A DNA stretch of 64,000 nucleotides from Rhodoplanes sp963712435. Its GTDB lineage: Bacteria; Pseudomonadota; Alphaproteobacteria; Rhizobiales; Xanthobacteraceae. The position numbers and the translations under genes are program-made. Below, piece after piece: positions 46,876 through 56,059 of the stretch (position 1 is the stretch's first letter; each line of letters begins with the position of its first letter). The notes beneath the pieces were generated by a model. It worked only from the letters and a program-made list of their open reading frames with translations, made no database searches and was not told the origin of the DNA. The stretch spans positions 62,001 through 126,000 of the forward strand of contig CAVQIB010000020.1 in the NCBI GenBank assembly GCA_963712435.1, in the 5' to 3' direction.

Positions 46876-46958
46876 GTCATCGCCCGCGCAAGCGGGCGAT
46901 CCAGTAAACACAAAGCTTTTCAGTGATTACTGGATGCCCCGCCTGCGCGGGGCATGAC
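46876..46958. repeat. Interspersed palindromic element between hpnK and the pseudocaspase gene
   Basis: Inverted repeat with 32-base arms (46876-46907 and 46927-46958, 27 of 32 paired) and a 19-base loop. Arms begin GTCAT, contain a GC-rich foldback, and end ATCCAGTAA next to the loop. The design matches the element at 6186-6282. It lies within the hopanoid transcript. Confidence 0.8.
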
Positions 46959-46998
46959 CACTGAGGGTGGGATGACTCCAAGGCAAAATCATCACGAT

Positions 46999-48750
46999 CT
47001 AGCGTTCCGAGGTCGGTCCCGGCGCCGGCGGAGAGGATGGCGCGGGCGAAGCTGGCGGCGTCGCTTTCCTGAAGAAGAAATCATCCACAAGCGAGGACGA
47101 CACCCACGGCAGGTGCTCGTTCCCGGAGGCGCGCGAAACCTCTTTCTGCGCGCCGTTGAAGATGGCCTCGGCGCTCAGGCCGGGCGTACGAATCTGCTTC
47201 AGCAATTCGGTCAGGAACAGGCTGTTCGCCCCCTCGGAATCGTTCACCACTTTGTCGGGCGCGGCCGAGTAGATCGCGAGCGTGCCGTCGGGCGCATTGA
47301 GCGGGGCGAGCCCGGTCGACAGGCCGCGGAAGCGCCGCTCGAATGGGTTCCGCCGCGCGGCGTCGATGATGACGAGCTTCACCGCCGCACCGGCCGCGTT
47401 CATCTCCGCCAGGATCGATTCGATGCTGACCCCGTCCCGCTTCACGTCGCCCTCGGCCCAGATCTGGGCGTCGACGGGAATGAGGTAGGACTGCTTGCCG
47501 CTCTGGATTCCGTAGCCGCTGAAGAACACGAGCGCGGTCGAACCCTGCTTGATCTTCGCCTTGAAGCCGCCCAGCAGCGCCGTGAGCTTCTGCTTGGTGA
47601 CATCTTCGCCGGTGATCACCTCGAAGTCGTCGCGCCGCAATTCCTCGGCGATCGCCCGCGCGTCCTTGACCGGCTGCGCCAGGGTATGGTCGTCGTCGGG
47701 ATAGGCGGCGTTGCCGATCACCAGGGCGATCCGGCCGCCATGCATGTGCTGGCTTGCGGGCGGGGGAGACGGCGCGACCGCCGGCGCGCTCGCAGACGAT
47801 GCGGCGGCAGGAGCAGGGGAGGCGGGAGGAGCGGGGGAGGCGGATGGTGCGGGCTGCGATGGTTGTTGCGCGGGGGATGGCTGGCCGAGCGCCGCCAGTC
47901 GGTCGCGGGCGACGTCGTAGGCCTCCTTGTCGAACTTGTCCTCGGGCGGAATTGCGAGCGCGGTCGCAAAATCGGCGCGCGCCCGGTCGATATCGCCCTT
48001 CTTTTCGTAGGCTACTCCGCGATGCACGCGCGCCCATCCGAGTTTCGGCTCGAGCCGGATCGCCCGATCATAATCGCGGATCGCCGGGTCTATCTGGCCC
48101 TTCTGGAGAGAGATGTCGCCGCGGGTGGCGTAGGCCGTCGCATTGTTGCGATCGAGCCGGATCGCCGCCTCGCAATCCGGGAGCGCGCGGTCCTGCTGGC
48201 CTTTTCTGTTGTAGGCGTCGCAGCGGTTGACATAGGCGGTGGAGTCTTTCGGATCGGTCCGGATCGCCTCGCCGAAGTCCGCGATGGCCTGGTCGTACTC
48301 GCCTTTCAGATTCCGCGCCCAACCGCGGTTGTTGTAGGCCAGGGAGTATTTCGGATCGAGCCGGATCGCCTCGTCGTAGTCGGCGATGGCGCGATCGTAG
48401 TCGCCCTTGCGCTCGTAGCTCCAGCCACGGTTGACGAAGGCGATGGCGAGCTTGGGATCGAGGCGGATCGCCTCGTCGAAGTCGGGGATCGCCCGGTCAT
48501 GATCGCCTTTTTCGCTGTAGCTCCAGCCGCGATTATTGTAGGCGGTCGCCCGATCGCTTTGGGTTTCCTTCGCGCCGCGATTGAGCACATTGGTGCAGCC
48601 GATGATGCTGGCGTCGTCGTCCGACCCGTTGCACGCGTCCCAATCGCGATCGCGCTTGGCGCTCGCCGCAGACGTCACACTGATGGCAACGAGACAGGCG
48701 GCCAATAACGCGACGAGCAGCGCCCCCGATTTGGGCATCGGAGTCCTCAT
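46999..48750 (-). CDS. TPR protein with a catalytically dead caspase (C14) domain
   Basis: Secreted protein of 583 residues: signal peptide (to about residue 31), six or more TPR units from about residue 65 to 275 (GWSYERKGDYDRAIADYDEAIRLDPK), a Pro/Ala/Ser-rich linker (about 305-345), then a caspase p20-like domain starting RIALVIGNAAYPDDD. The catalytic His position reads FFSGYGIQ (usual SGHG) and the catalytic Cys position IIDAARRNPF (usual DACR), so both residues are replaced and peptidase activity is not expected. A scaffold or binding role is likely. It lies between hpnJ and hpnK on the same strand. Confidence 0.87.
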   Translation of the reverse strand: MRTPMPKSGALLVALLAACLVAISVTSAASAKRDRDWDACNGSDDDASIIGCTNVLNRGAKETQSDRATAYNNRGWSYSEKGDHDRAIPDFDEAIRLDPKLAIAFVNRGWSYERKGDYDRAIADYDEAIRLDPKYSLAYNNRGWARNLKGEYDQAIADFGEAIRTDPKDSTAYVNRCDAYNRKGQQDRALPDCEAAIRLDRNNATAYATRGDISLQKGQIDPAIRDYDRAIRLEPKLGWARVHRGVAYEKKGDIDRARADFATALAIPPEDKFDKEAYDVARDRLAALGQPSPAQQPSQPAPSASPAPPASPAPAAASSASAPAVAPSPPPASQHMHGGRIALVIGNAAYPDDDHTLAQPVKDARAIAEELRRDDFEVITGEDVTKQKLTALLGGFKAKIKQGSTALVFFSGYGIQSGKQSYLIPVDAQIWAEGDVKRDGVSIESILAEMNAAGAAVKLVIIDAARRNPFERRFRGLSTGLAPLNAPDGTLAIYSAAPDKVVNDSEGANSLFLTELLKQIRTPGLSAEAIFNGAQKEVSRASGNEHLPWVSSSLVDDFFFRKATPPASPAPSSPPAPGPTSER

Positions 48751-48857
48751 TTTGCGATCTCTTGAATGAATACCTCGTACGGACCCGATGATAGCCCGCC
48801 GCCACAGCTTCCGAAAGCCCGCAGAGACGCGCGCGGCGCCGGCATTGCAGCCAGCGT

Positions 48858-50289
48858 TTACGCGGCCTCGCGCCGTTGCCGCAGATACTGGAAGAACTCG
48901 ACCCCCTCGCGCAGCCGCCGCCGCATCGCCTCCGGGCTTCGCATCATCTCACCCATGATCGCGGCGATCTTGCCGGCGCGGAAATAGAAGCGCCGATAGA
49001 ACTCGTCGACCGATTGATTGATTTCGCTGTGGCTCAGATGCGGGTAGCGCAACGGCGCCATCTGCGTGCCGCAGTCCGACAGAAGGGCCGTCTCGTCGAA
49101 CGCGAACCAGCCGTTCGCCATCGCCTGCTTATACAGGAACGTGCCCGGATAGGGCGCGGCGAGCGACACCTGGATCGTGTGCGGGTTCATCTCGGCGGCG
49201 AAGCGGATGGTCTCCTCGATCGTCTCCTTGGTCTCGCCCGGCAGGCCGAGAATGAACGTGCCGTGGATGCGGATGCCGAGCTCGTGGCAGTCCTTGGTGA
49301 AACGCCGCGCGACATCGACCAGCATGCCCTTCTTGATGTTGTGCAGGATCTGCTGATTGCCGGATTCGTAGCCGACGGTGAGCAGCCGCAGCCCGTTGTC
49401 GCGCATGATCTTGAGCGTCGCGCGCGGGACATTGGCCTTGGCGTTGCAGCTCCATGTCGATGCCGTGCCTGCCGAGTTCGCGCGCGAGCGCTTCGACGCG
49501 CGGAAGATCGTCGGTCAGCGTGTCGTCGTCGAAGAAAATCTCCTTGACCTGCGGGAAGGCCTGCTTCGCCCAGGCGACCTCTTCGATGACATGGCCGACG
49601 CTGCGCGTGCGGTATTTGTGCCCGCCGATGGTCTGCGGCCACAGGCAGAAGGTGCAGCGCGATTTGCAGCCGCGGCCGGTGTAGAAGGACAGATAGGGGT
49701 GCTTCAGATAGCCGTTGTAATAGTTCTCGATGACGAGGTCGCGCTTGTAGACCGGGGTGACGAAGGGCAGCGCGTCCATGTCGTCGAGAACGGCGCGGTC
49801 CTCGTTGTGGACGATCGCGCCGTCGCGCATTGCGCCAGGAGAGCCCGGCGATGCTGTCCGAACTCGCGGCCCTCGGCCGACGTCGCGGATGGTGAAGTCG
49901 AATTCGTTGCGCGCGACGAAGTCGATGGCGTCCGACGCCTTGAGGCTTTTCTCCGGTTCGACCGCGACCTTCGCCCCGATCATGCCGATCTTCAGCGCCG
50001 GGTTCGCGGCTTTCAGCGCCTCCGCGGTCTTCACGTCGGCGGAGAAGGACGGCGTGGAGGTGTGCATCACGACGAGGTCGCGCCGCCTCGCCTCCGGGAG
50101 AATATCGGCGAGCGCGAGGCGGTGCGGCGGCGCGTCGATCAGCTTCGATCCCGCGACCATCGCCGCCGGCTGAGCCAGCCAGGTCGGATACCAGAACGAG
50201 CGGATCTCGCGGCGGGCCTGATAGCGCGCGCCTGCGCCGCCGTCGAAACCGTCGAGCGACGGCCCCTGCAGAAATAGCGTGCGCATCAT
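48858..50289 (-). CDS. hpnJ: HpnJ, B12-binding radical SAM protein, about four apparent frameshifts
   Basis: HpnJ acts after HpnI and HpnK in making the cyclitol ether head group of composite hopanoids. The N-terminal half resembles a cobalamin-binding domain (LVVMHTSTPSFSADVKTAEALKAANP). The radical SAM cluster motif is GRGCKSRCTFCLWPQ. The C-terminal part, LRLLTVGYESGNQQILHNIKKGM ... TFILGLPGETKETIEETI, is in another frame (break near 49450). Three further extra bases lie at about 49846-49895. Restored length is about 475 residues. The ATG at 50289 overlaps the hpnI stop (ATGA). Confidence 0.88.
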
Positions 50290-51443
50290 GGCGCCGTCCT
50301 CCGTTCGCTCATCTTGCCGCCCGGACCGATCCGGTAGCGACGGCCGCGCCACACGACGTCGCGGCCGAGATAGCTTGCGAGATAGACCGCGGCGGAGAAT
50401 AGGTCACGCATGGGGATCAGCCAATAAGGATGGCGGGGAAGTCCAAAGGCCTGTTCGACTCGCCACAGGAGCGCGGCGCGGCACCCGATGGCGCAGAAGG
50501 CGAGCGCCAGCGCCGCGGTTCCGCCTCCGGCAAACAGCGACAGCAGCGACCATGCGAACGGGTGCATGACGATCGACCCCGCATATCCGGCGGGATCGAT
50601 GCCGCGGATCGTGCGCGCCCAGCGCAGCTCCAGGGCCCACAGGTCGCGCCAATGCTCGCAGTCGCAGTTGTGGGCGACCGCAAAGCGCGGGATCGCGACC
50701 CGCTCGCCGCGCGTCCGCAGCGCCTGTCCGATCGCATAGTCGTCGGCGAGGCGGTCGGCGAAGGCGGCGAAGCCGCCGATGGCCTCCAGGGTCGCGCGCC
50801 GCAGCGCAATGGTCGAGCCGAAGCAGGGCTGCGCGCGGCCGAGCGCAAGCCCTGCGATCACGCTCGGCAGGAAATGGCCGTCAACCCCGAGCGCGGCGAG
50901 CTGCGACCAGTGTCCCGCCCCGGCGACGCCGTAGTAGAGGCACGTCACGCCGCCGACGCCGGCGGGCGTCAGCGCCGCCACGACTCTGGAAAGGTAATCG
51001 CGCTCCACCCTGACGTCGCTGTCGGAAAGGACGACGATCGGCTGGTCGATGCGTGCGGCCATGTTCGCAAGATTGGAGACTTTGCGGTTGGAGCCGTGAA
51101 TCCGTGACTCCACCACGACGTCGATGGCGACCGCGGGAAAGGCGCGTCGCAAGTCCTCCACCACGCCGATCGCGCCGTCGTCGCGGTCCAGCACGCCGCA
51201 GACGATTGTGACGGGGCCCGGATAGTCCTGCCGGCAAAACGAGGCAAGATTGTCGAGAAGCCACGGCTCGGCCCCGCAGAGCGGCTTCAGCACGGTGACG
51301 CCGGGAGCAGGCGAGGGCGGCGCCGGCCCGCGCTCCTGCGCGAAACGCCCGACCAGGACCGCGGCGGCGATGAGATAGCCGCAGCCGAGCGCCGCCATCA
51401 GAATTCCCGCGCTCGCAAGGATCGCCAGCAATCCCGCCGTCAT
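50286..51443 (-). CDS. hpnI: HpnI, hopanoid glycosyltransferase
   Basis: Family 2 glycosyltransferase related to ceramide glucosyltransferase, 385 residues; HpnI adds N-acetylglucosamine to bacteriohopanetetrol. There is an N-terminal membrane helix (GLLAILASAGILMAALGCGYLIAAAVLV), then VTVLKPLCGAEPWLLDNLASFCRQDYPG, the DxD-like SDSDVRVERDYL, and DDYAIGQALR with the conserved (Q/R)xxRW pattern as ELRWART. Two C-terminal membrane segments follow. The ATG at 51443 overlaps the hpnL stop and its own stop overlaps hpnJ, giving tight coupling. Confidence 0.9.
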   Translation of the reverse strand: MTAGLLAILASAGILMAALGCGYLIAAAVLVGRFAQERGPAPPSPAPGVTVLKPLCGAEPWLLDNLASFCRQDYPGPVTIVCGVLDRDDGAIGVVEDLRRAFPAVAIDVVVESRIHGSNRKVSNLANMAARIDQPIVVLSDSDVRVERDYLSRVVAALTPAGVGGVTCLYYGVAGAGHWSQLAALGVDGHFLPSVIAGLALGRAQPCFGSTIALRRATLEAIGGFAAFADRLADDYAIGQALRTRGERVAIPRFAVAHNCDCEHWRDLWALELRWARTIRGIDPAGYAGSIVMHPFAWSLLSLFAGGGTAALALAFCAIGCRAALLWRVEQAFGLPRHPYWLIPMRDLFSAAVYLASYLGRDVVWRGRRYRIGPGGKMSERRTAP

Positions 51444-52492
51444 GGCAAGCGGCTCGTCATTCCGGCCGATCGCTCGTCGATCGCCGTCGGCAGCGGCTTG
51501 CCGGCATGATCGGCTGCGTGCAACCGCTTTCCCTCGGCGATCTGCCAAGCGAGCAGGCCCGGCAGGCCGAGCGCGAGGTCGGCCGCCCGTTTCGCCAGCG
51601 AGAGCGCGAGAGCCTGGTCGGGCGGAATGCCGAACAGCGCGCACAGCACGATGAGCCCTCCTTCCTGCGCTCCGAGCGCGCCGGGCACGGCGAAAGCCGC
51701 GCCGCGCACGGCGTGAATCAGGCTTTCGATCACCAGCGCCTCCGTCCAATCGACGGGGCGGCCCATGAAGGCGAACGCGGCGTAGACTTCAGCGGCGCCG
51801 ACCAACCAGCCGATCAAATGGACGATGGCGCTGGACAGCAGCGTCGACCGGCTTGCGTAGATTGCGGCAAGCCAATGGTAGACCGCATCGACCTTTGTTT
51901 GGAAGAAGCCGTCCTTGTCGCGCGCGAGCCGGTCGACAAAGAACGACACAACGCGGCGCCCGCCATGGCGCTGCGCCCAGTAAAAACCGCCGAGCGCCAG
52001 CGCGGCGACGAGAAATCCCGGCGCCGCCGCCCAGGCGACGCCGTTGTGGTTCCCAAGCGCGATCAGGATCGCGAGGCCGCAGATGGCGAAAACGAACTGG
52101 GTCGCGGCCTGCAGCAGCACATCGACGATGACGCTTGCGAGCGAAAGCGAGCCGGACACCCCGGAGAATTTCAGCAGGCGGGCGCCGACCAGGTCGCCGC
52201 CGACCTGAGCGAAGGGCAGCAGATTGTTCGCCCCCTCGCGCACGAAGCGCAGCAGCACGCAGCGCCACGCGGGCGGCCGGACTTTGCGCGGAAACAGGAG
52301 TTGCCAGCCAAGGCCCGCCACCGCGATCGTCGTGGCGCGCACAAGGATGACGACGAGGATTCCGACCCCGACGCTCGCGACCGCTTCGCCGACCAGCCGC
52401 CATCCCGACCAAGCCGTCAGCGCGACGACGACGGCGACGCCGGCGAGCATCGCGATCACGCCCGTCTTCCTGATCGTCTCGATGCGCGCCAT
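51440..52492 (-). CDS. hpnL: HpnL, hopanoid-associated flippase-like membrane protein
   Basis: Integral membrane protein of 350 residues with about eight hydrophobic segments and the lysylphosphatidylglycerol-synthase membrane-domain signature (LRFVREGANNLLPFAQVGGDLVGARLL; RGAAFAVPGALGAQEGGLIVLCALFG). It belongs with the HpnL family found in hpn clusters, thought to move hopanoid intermediates between leaflets, though this is not shown. It is the first gene of the - strand operon hpnL-hpnI-hpnJ. ATG 52492 starts just before the first hydrophobic segment. Confidence 0.87.
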   Translation of the reverse strand: MARIETIRKTGVIAMLAGVAVVVALTAWSGWRLVGEAVASVGVGILVVILVRATTIAVAGLGWQLLFPRKVRPPAWRCVLLRFVREGANNLLPFAQVGGDLVGARLLKFSGVSGSLSLASVIVDVLLQAATQFVFAICGLAILIALGNHNGVAWAAAPGFLVAALALGGFYWAQRHGGRRVVSFFVDRLARDKDGFFQTKVDAVYHWLAAIYASRSTLLSSAIVHLIGWLVGAAEVYAAFAFMGRPVDWTEALVIESLIHAVRGAAFAVPGALGAQEGGLIVLCALFGIPPDQALALSLAKRAADLALGLPGLLAWQIAEGKRLHAADHAGKPLPTAIDERSAGMTSRLP

Positions 52493-52601
52493 GAACCAGT
52501 GCCGAGATGAAATGCGCAACGCGGCGGTCCGACCGCAGCTTCCGTCTGTTACGCAAGCCGCACCCGCGGGGCGCAAAGCCGCCGCGCCGAAGGGGGCTCT
52601 A

Positions 52602-53441
52602 TCACCAGAATGGGTAGAAATAGAACGAATAGGTCGTTCCGAGACCGATCGTAAACTGATTCGGAGAGCCGCGCTGCTCGACGAGCGGCGAATTGGCGGC
52701 GCTTCCGGTCAGGCGCTCGTATTCGACGAAGGCGTGCGTCCCCCAAACGGCGTTCCAGCGATATCGCGCCTGCACGCCCGCCCCGAACGATTGCACGCCG
52801 CCCTTGGCGTCATAGACCGGCAGTCCCGATGCAAACGACTGCCCCGGCGTGATCGAGAAATACGGGTCGTTCGCCGCCGCGGTGACGAGGGTCAGTCGCG
52901 GTCCGCCCGACAGCGTGAGTTGGGACGTCGCGGGGATCACCGCATCGAGCGTCAGGTCGGAGACGATGCCATGATGGCCGTTGAACCCTTGGCGCACCTC
53001 CGCCCGTCCGCGCAGCCAGGGAACCCACCAGTATTCGGCGAATCCGCCGATCTCGCCGGCCCAGGGGACATCGCCGAGGCCGTTCAGCGCCGGATCGTCC
53101 GATTGATCGCGTGCGCGCCGCACCTGGCCGACCGCGCCGATCCGAAAAAAGCTGACGTCGTAAAACGATATCGCTGCGTTGTCGCGCGGGGCGAGAAATC
53201 GCTCCGGCGTCCCGGCGCGCCGGACATTGAACACCGGATAAGGCAGAACCTCGTAGGTGTCCGATCCCTGGAACACCGGCTCGATCCGGCCCTGCACCCC
53301 GACCGTCACGGTCCACGGGACGACGGCCGGGGCCGATGTGGTTGCAGCAGGCTCCGCCAATCCCGCAGCGGGGACCAGCAGGCTCGCCGCGAGGATCGCT
53401 GCGCCAAGGCGAACAGGGGCAATATCGATTTCACGCCGCAT
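52602..53441 (-). CDS. MipA/OmpV-family outer membrane protein
   Basis: Outer-membrane protein of 279 residues with a signal peptide (AAILAASLLVPAAGLA) and the MipA/OmpV barrel: VTVGVQGRIEPVFQGSDTYEVLPYPVFNVRRAG, FAEYWWVPWLRGRAEVRQGFNGHHGIVSDLTLDAV, and the aromatic C-terminus TTYSFYFYPFW. The family includes scaffolding proteins for murein enzymes and stress-induced OmpV. The ATG at 53441 gives the signal peptide; an in-frame start at 53594 adds unrelated residues. Confidence 0.88.
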   Translation of the reverse strand: MRREIDIAPVRLGAAILAASLLVPAAGLAEPAATTSAPAVVPWTVTVGVQGRIEPVFQGSDTYEVLPYPVFNVRRAGTPERFLAPRDNAAISFYDVSFFRIGAVGQVRRARDQSDDPALNGLGDVPWAGEIGGFAEYWWVPWLRGRAEVRQGFNGHHGIVSDLTLDAVIPATSQLTLSGGPRLTLVTAAANDPYFSITPGQSFASGLPVYDAKGGVQSFGAGVQARYRWNAVWGTHAFVEYERLTGSAANSPLVEQRGSPNQFTIGLGTTYSFYFYPFW

Positions 53442-53777
53442 GGTCGTTAAAGGCAACCCGCGCTGACTGATGACCGATAACTTAGCTTTACGAGCTTTCC
53501 TTGGTATCCAGCGGTTCTCCCAGTGTCCAGGTTCGAACGGCGCGGGACGATCGGGTTTCTCCAAGGTGAGGATTCTTGGAGACATGCGCTGCACGGATTC
53601 TGCCGAAAAGGGGCACGCATGTCCCTCGTCGGAAGCGTATCGGCGGATGTATTAAGGCAGCACGATTAACGCGGTTAATACCGATCTGCGCGCGGCGTGA
53701 GCGTTCAATCGCCATCGCCGAATCGGTTCAGCCGAAGCAAGCTGTGGATCGCCGCGGACGCCGCTTGAACGCGGTCG

Positions 53778-54504
53778 TCAGTAGGGCCTCGCCTCGGGAT
53801 TGGCGATCTCGCCCGCGGCAAGCCGCTGCTCGAACTGCGCGAAGGCGCGGGCGAGCGCGCCGGCGAGATAGTCCGGCGCCTGCGCGCCTGCGACGGCGAG
53901 CACCCCGCCAAAAATGAAGCACGGCACGCCCTCGACCCCGGCATTGCTCGCGGCCATGGCCTCGGCGGTGACTTCCAGTTCGTCGGCATCGCTTGCGAGG
54001 CGCTTGCGGGTCTCGTTCGCGTCCATGCCGCAATCGGCCGCGGCCTGCACGAGCACATCGGGTTGTGTCAGGTCCGCGCCTTCCGAGAAGTACAGATCCA
54101 TCAAGCGCTGCTTCATGCGGCCGGCGCCTTCGCCCGGTCCGGCGGCGCCATCCGCTCCCGCCCAGCGGATCAGGCGATGACAATCGAGCGTGTTCGGCTG
54201 GCGCGCGATCGCCTCGAGCCGATAGACCAGCCCCTCCGCGTCGGCGGCCGCCGCGATGCGCTCGGCGATGCGCGCATAGGCTGCGACCGAGCCGAACTTG
54301 GTCGTCAGATATTCGAGTGCGCCCGATCCCTTCGCGCGGGACCCATGGATTGAGAAAATAAGGCCGCCAGCGCACGCGCAGCGGGATGTCGGGCGCAAGC
54401 GCCATCGCTTTTTCGAGGCGGCGCTTGCCGATGAAGCACCAGGGACAGACAACGTCGGAGACGATGTCGACCGGCATGGCGGTGCGGATGTCGGACAGTG
54501 ACAT
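53778..54504 (-). CDS. FrnE-like DsbA-family oxidoreductase, one apparent frameshift
   Basis: Cytoplasmic thioredoxin-fold protein with an inserted helical domain. The N-terminus MPVDIVSDVVCPWCFIGKRRLEKAM carries the CPWC active site. After PYFLNPWVPREGI the frame changes (about 54320) and continues EYLTTKFGSVAAYARIAERIAAAADAEGL ... GVEGVPCFIFGGVLAVAGAQAPDYLAGAL, which includes the cis-Pro region VPCFIF. Restored length is about 241 residues, normal for FrnE/2-hydroxychromene-isomerase-like proteins. No signal peptide is present. The substrate is unknown. Confidence 0.87.
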
Positions 54505-54529
54505 GAAGCGGCTCCTGCCATGCAGATAG

Positions 54530-55810
54530 CTAGGCCGCTCCTTGCGCTACGGCAACCGGCTCGGGCTCGCAGACGCGGGCGAGCAGCGATTCCACCGTGT
54601 CGTTCGGCTTGAGCGTGGCGAGCGTGACGCTCGCATCGGCTTGGGCGGTCGGATCGTCGGCCGGCACAAGCATCGTATGGCGCAGCACGCTGGCGATGCG
54701 GCGGGTGATGACATGCGCCGTCCGCAGCGCGGTCGCGGAGAAGGCGACGAGGATCGAGCCGTCATAGGCCCGGCAGCCGAAATCGATGCTCCGCACGAGG
54801 CGGCTGACGAGCCGCGCCGCATCGAGGCTCACGCGCCGGTCGAGCGACGGCGGAAACGAGAAGCGCGCGAGCGACAGGCCGGCGTCATGTCCCTGCGCCT
54901 CGTCGATCGCGCGGGCGAGATCGGCGAGAAAGGCGGGGATCGTATACAGCCCGGTGCGCGAGTCGATCACGCCTTGCGCCTTGAGCGCGGCGAGCTGGCG
55001 TTGCAGGCGCGCCGCAAAGGCGTGCAGGCGGACGAGCGGAACGAGTCTTGCGACCACCTCGCCGGGATCGCCGGCGAGGCGCTCGAGATTGGGCAGGAGC
55101 CGCAGATCGAGCGCCGGCGGCGGCTCGGGCAAAAGCGCGACGGGCAGATCGCGGAAGCGGGCATCCTCGGACAGAGCCGTGAGGAAGGCGACAAGCGTGG
55201 GCGGCCCGAAACCCTCGCCGATGACGATGCCGTCGACGTCCCGCGTATTGAGATAACGGGCGGCGATCTCGACGCTGAGCGCCCCGATCAGGCCGACCCG
55301 CTCGCCGACCGCCGCGCTCAGGCTGGGATAGGAGCGGCCGCGGCCGGCGACGAGCACGGTTGCGTCTTCCAGCGGGTCGCCGTCCGGGATATCCGCTGCG
55401 CCGGCGTCCTGTTCGGTGAGAAGGCTCGCGCGCCGCGTCACGCTCGCGTGCAGCGCGCGCACCCGCAACGCCGAGGCCAATCGCGCCACGATGCGCTCGC
55501 AGGATGCGTCCGCCGCGATCGGCAGCGCGTCCGGCATCGCGTCCAGCAGGGCGGTCTCCGCGCAGGCGATAACGGGCGTGTAGAGCGGGAAGGCTGCGAT
55601 CGTCTGCGCGGTCTTGTCGACGCTGCGGTGATCGGCGGGCTGCGCCGATTCGGCGATCACGACCGCGCTCGGCGCGATCCGTTCCACCATGCCCGGCGCT
55701 TTTGCCCATGCGGCGCCGACGACGGGCGACGCGCCGGCCGATTCGAGCGCCTGCAACAGCGCGCCATCCACCTCATTGGCGATAACCACGACCGGACCTT
55801 GCAGCGACAT
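54530..55810 (-). CDS. GGDEF-like protein with degenerate active site
   Basis: A 426-residue protein. The N-terminal half resembles tandem degenerate receiver-like domains (VVVIANEVDGALLQALESAGASPVVG; VDGIVIGEGFGPPTLVAFLTAL). The C-terminal part begins DSRTGLYTIPAFLADLARAIDEA, the D-x-L-T-G-L-like entry of a GGDEF domain, but the GG(D/E)EF signature is replaced by RAYDGSIL. Diguanylate cyclase activity is therefore not expected; nucleotide sensing or partner binding is possible. No membrane segment is seen. Confidence 0.7.
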   Translation of the reverse strand: MSLQGPVVVIANEVDGALLQALESAGASPVVGAAWAKAPGMVERIAPSAVVIAESAQPADHRSVDKTAQTIAAFPLYTPVIACAETALLDAMPDALPIAADASCERIVARLASALRVRALHASVTRRASLLTEQDAGAADIPDGDPLEDATVLVAGRGRSYPSLSAAVGERVGLIGALSVEIAARYLNTRDVDGIVIGEGFGPPTLVAFLTALSEDARFRDLPVALLPEPPPALDLRLLPNLERLAGDPGEVVARLVPLVRLHAFAARLQRQLAALKAQGVIDSRTGLYTIPAFLADLARAIDEAQGHDAGLSLARFSFPPSLDRRVSLDAARLVSRLVRSIDFGCRAYDGSILVAFSATALRTAHVITRRIASVLRHTMLVPADDPTAQADASVTLATLKPNDTVESLLARVCEPEPVAVAQGAA

Positions 55811-56059
55811 GCGAGCGCCTCAAACGAATCATACACATGATGTATCGCTGGAGTTTAGGCGAGGGCTGTTAACGCGGCGTCAACGGTTCCCTCGGAAAGC
55901 GAAATCGACGCGGTACGATCGCCCGTCGGCTTCCACATTCGGAGCCTCCGGCCGAACGCGCGTCACGTTACTGCCGCATTTTGACGCTGTTACAGCCCCG
56001 GTAGGGGACGGAGCTAGCGCGCCCCGAAGCGCCGCAGCACGGCAACGAAGAGGTTCTCG

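Noticed and set aside
46954..48708. 584-codon open frame on + opposite the TPR/caspase gene
   Set aside because: Its repeats mirror the TPR repeats on the other strand; the - strand protein has a signal peptide and known domains.
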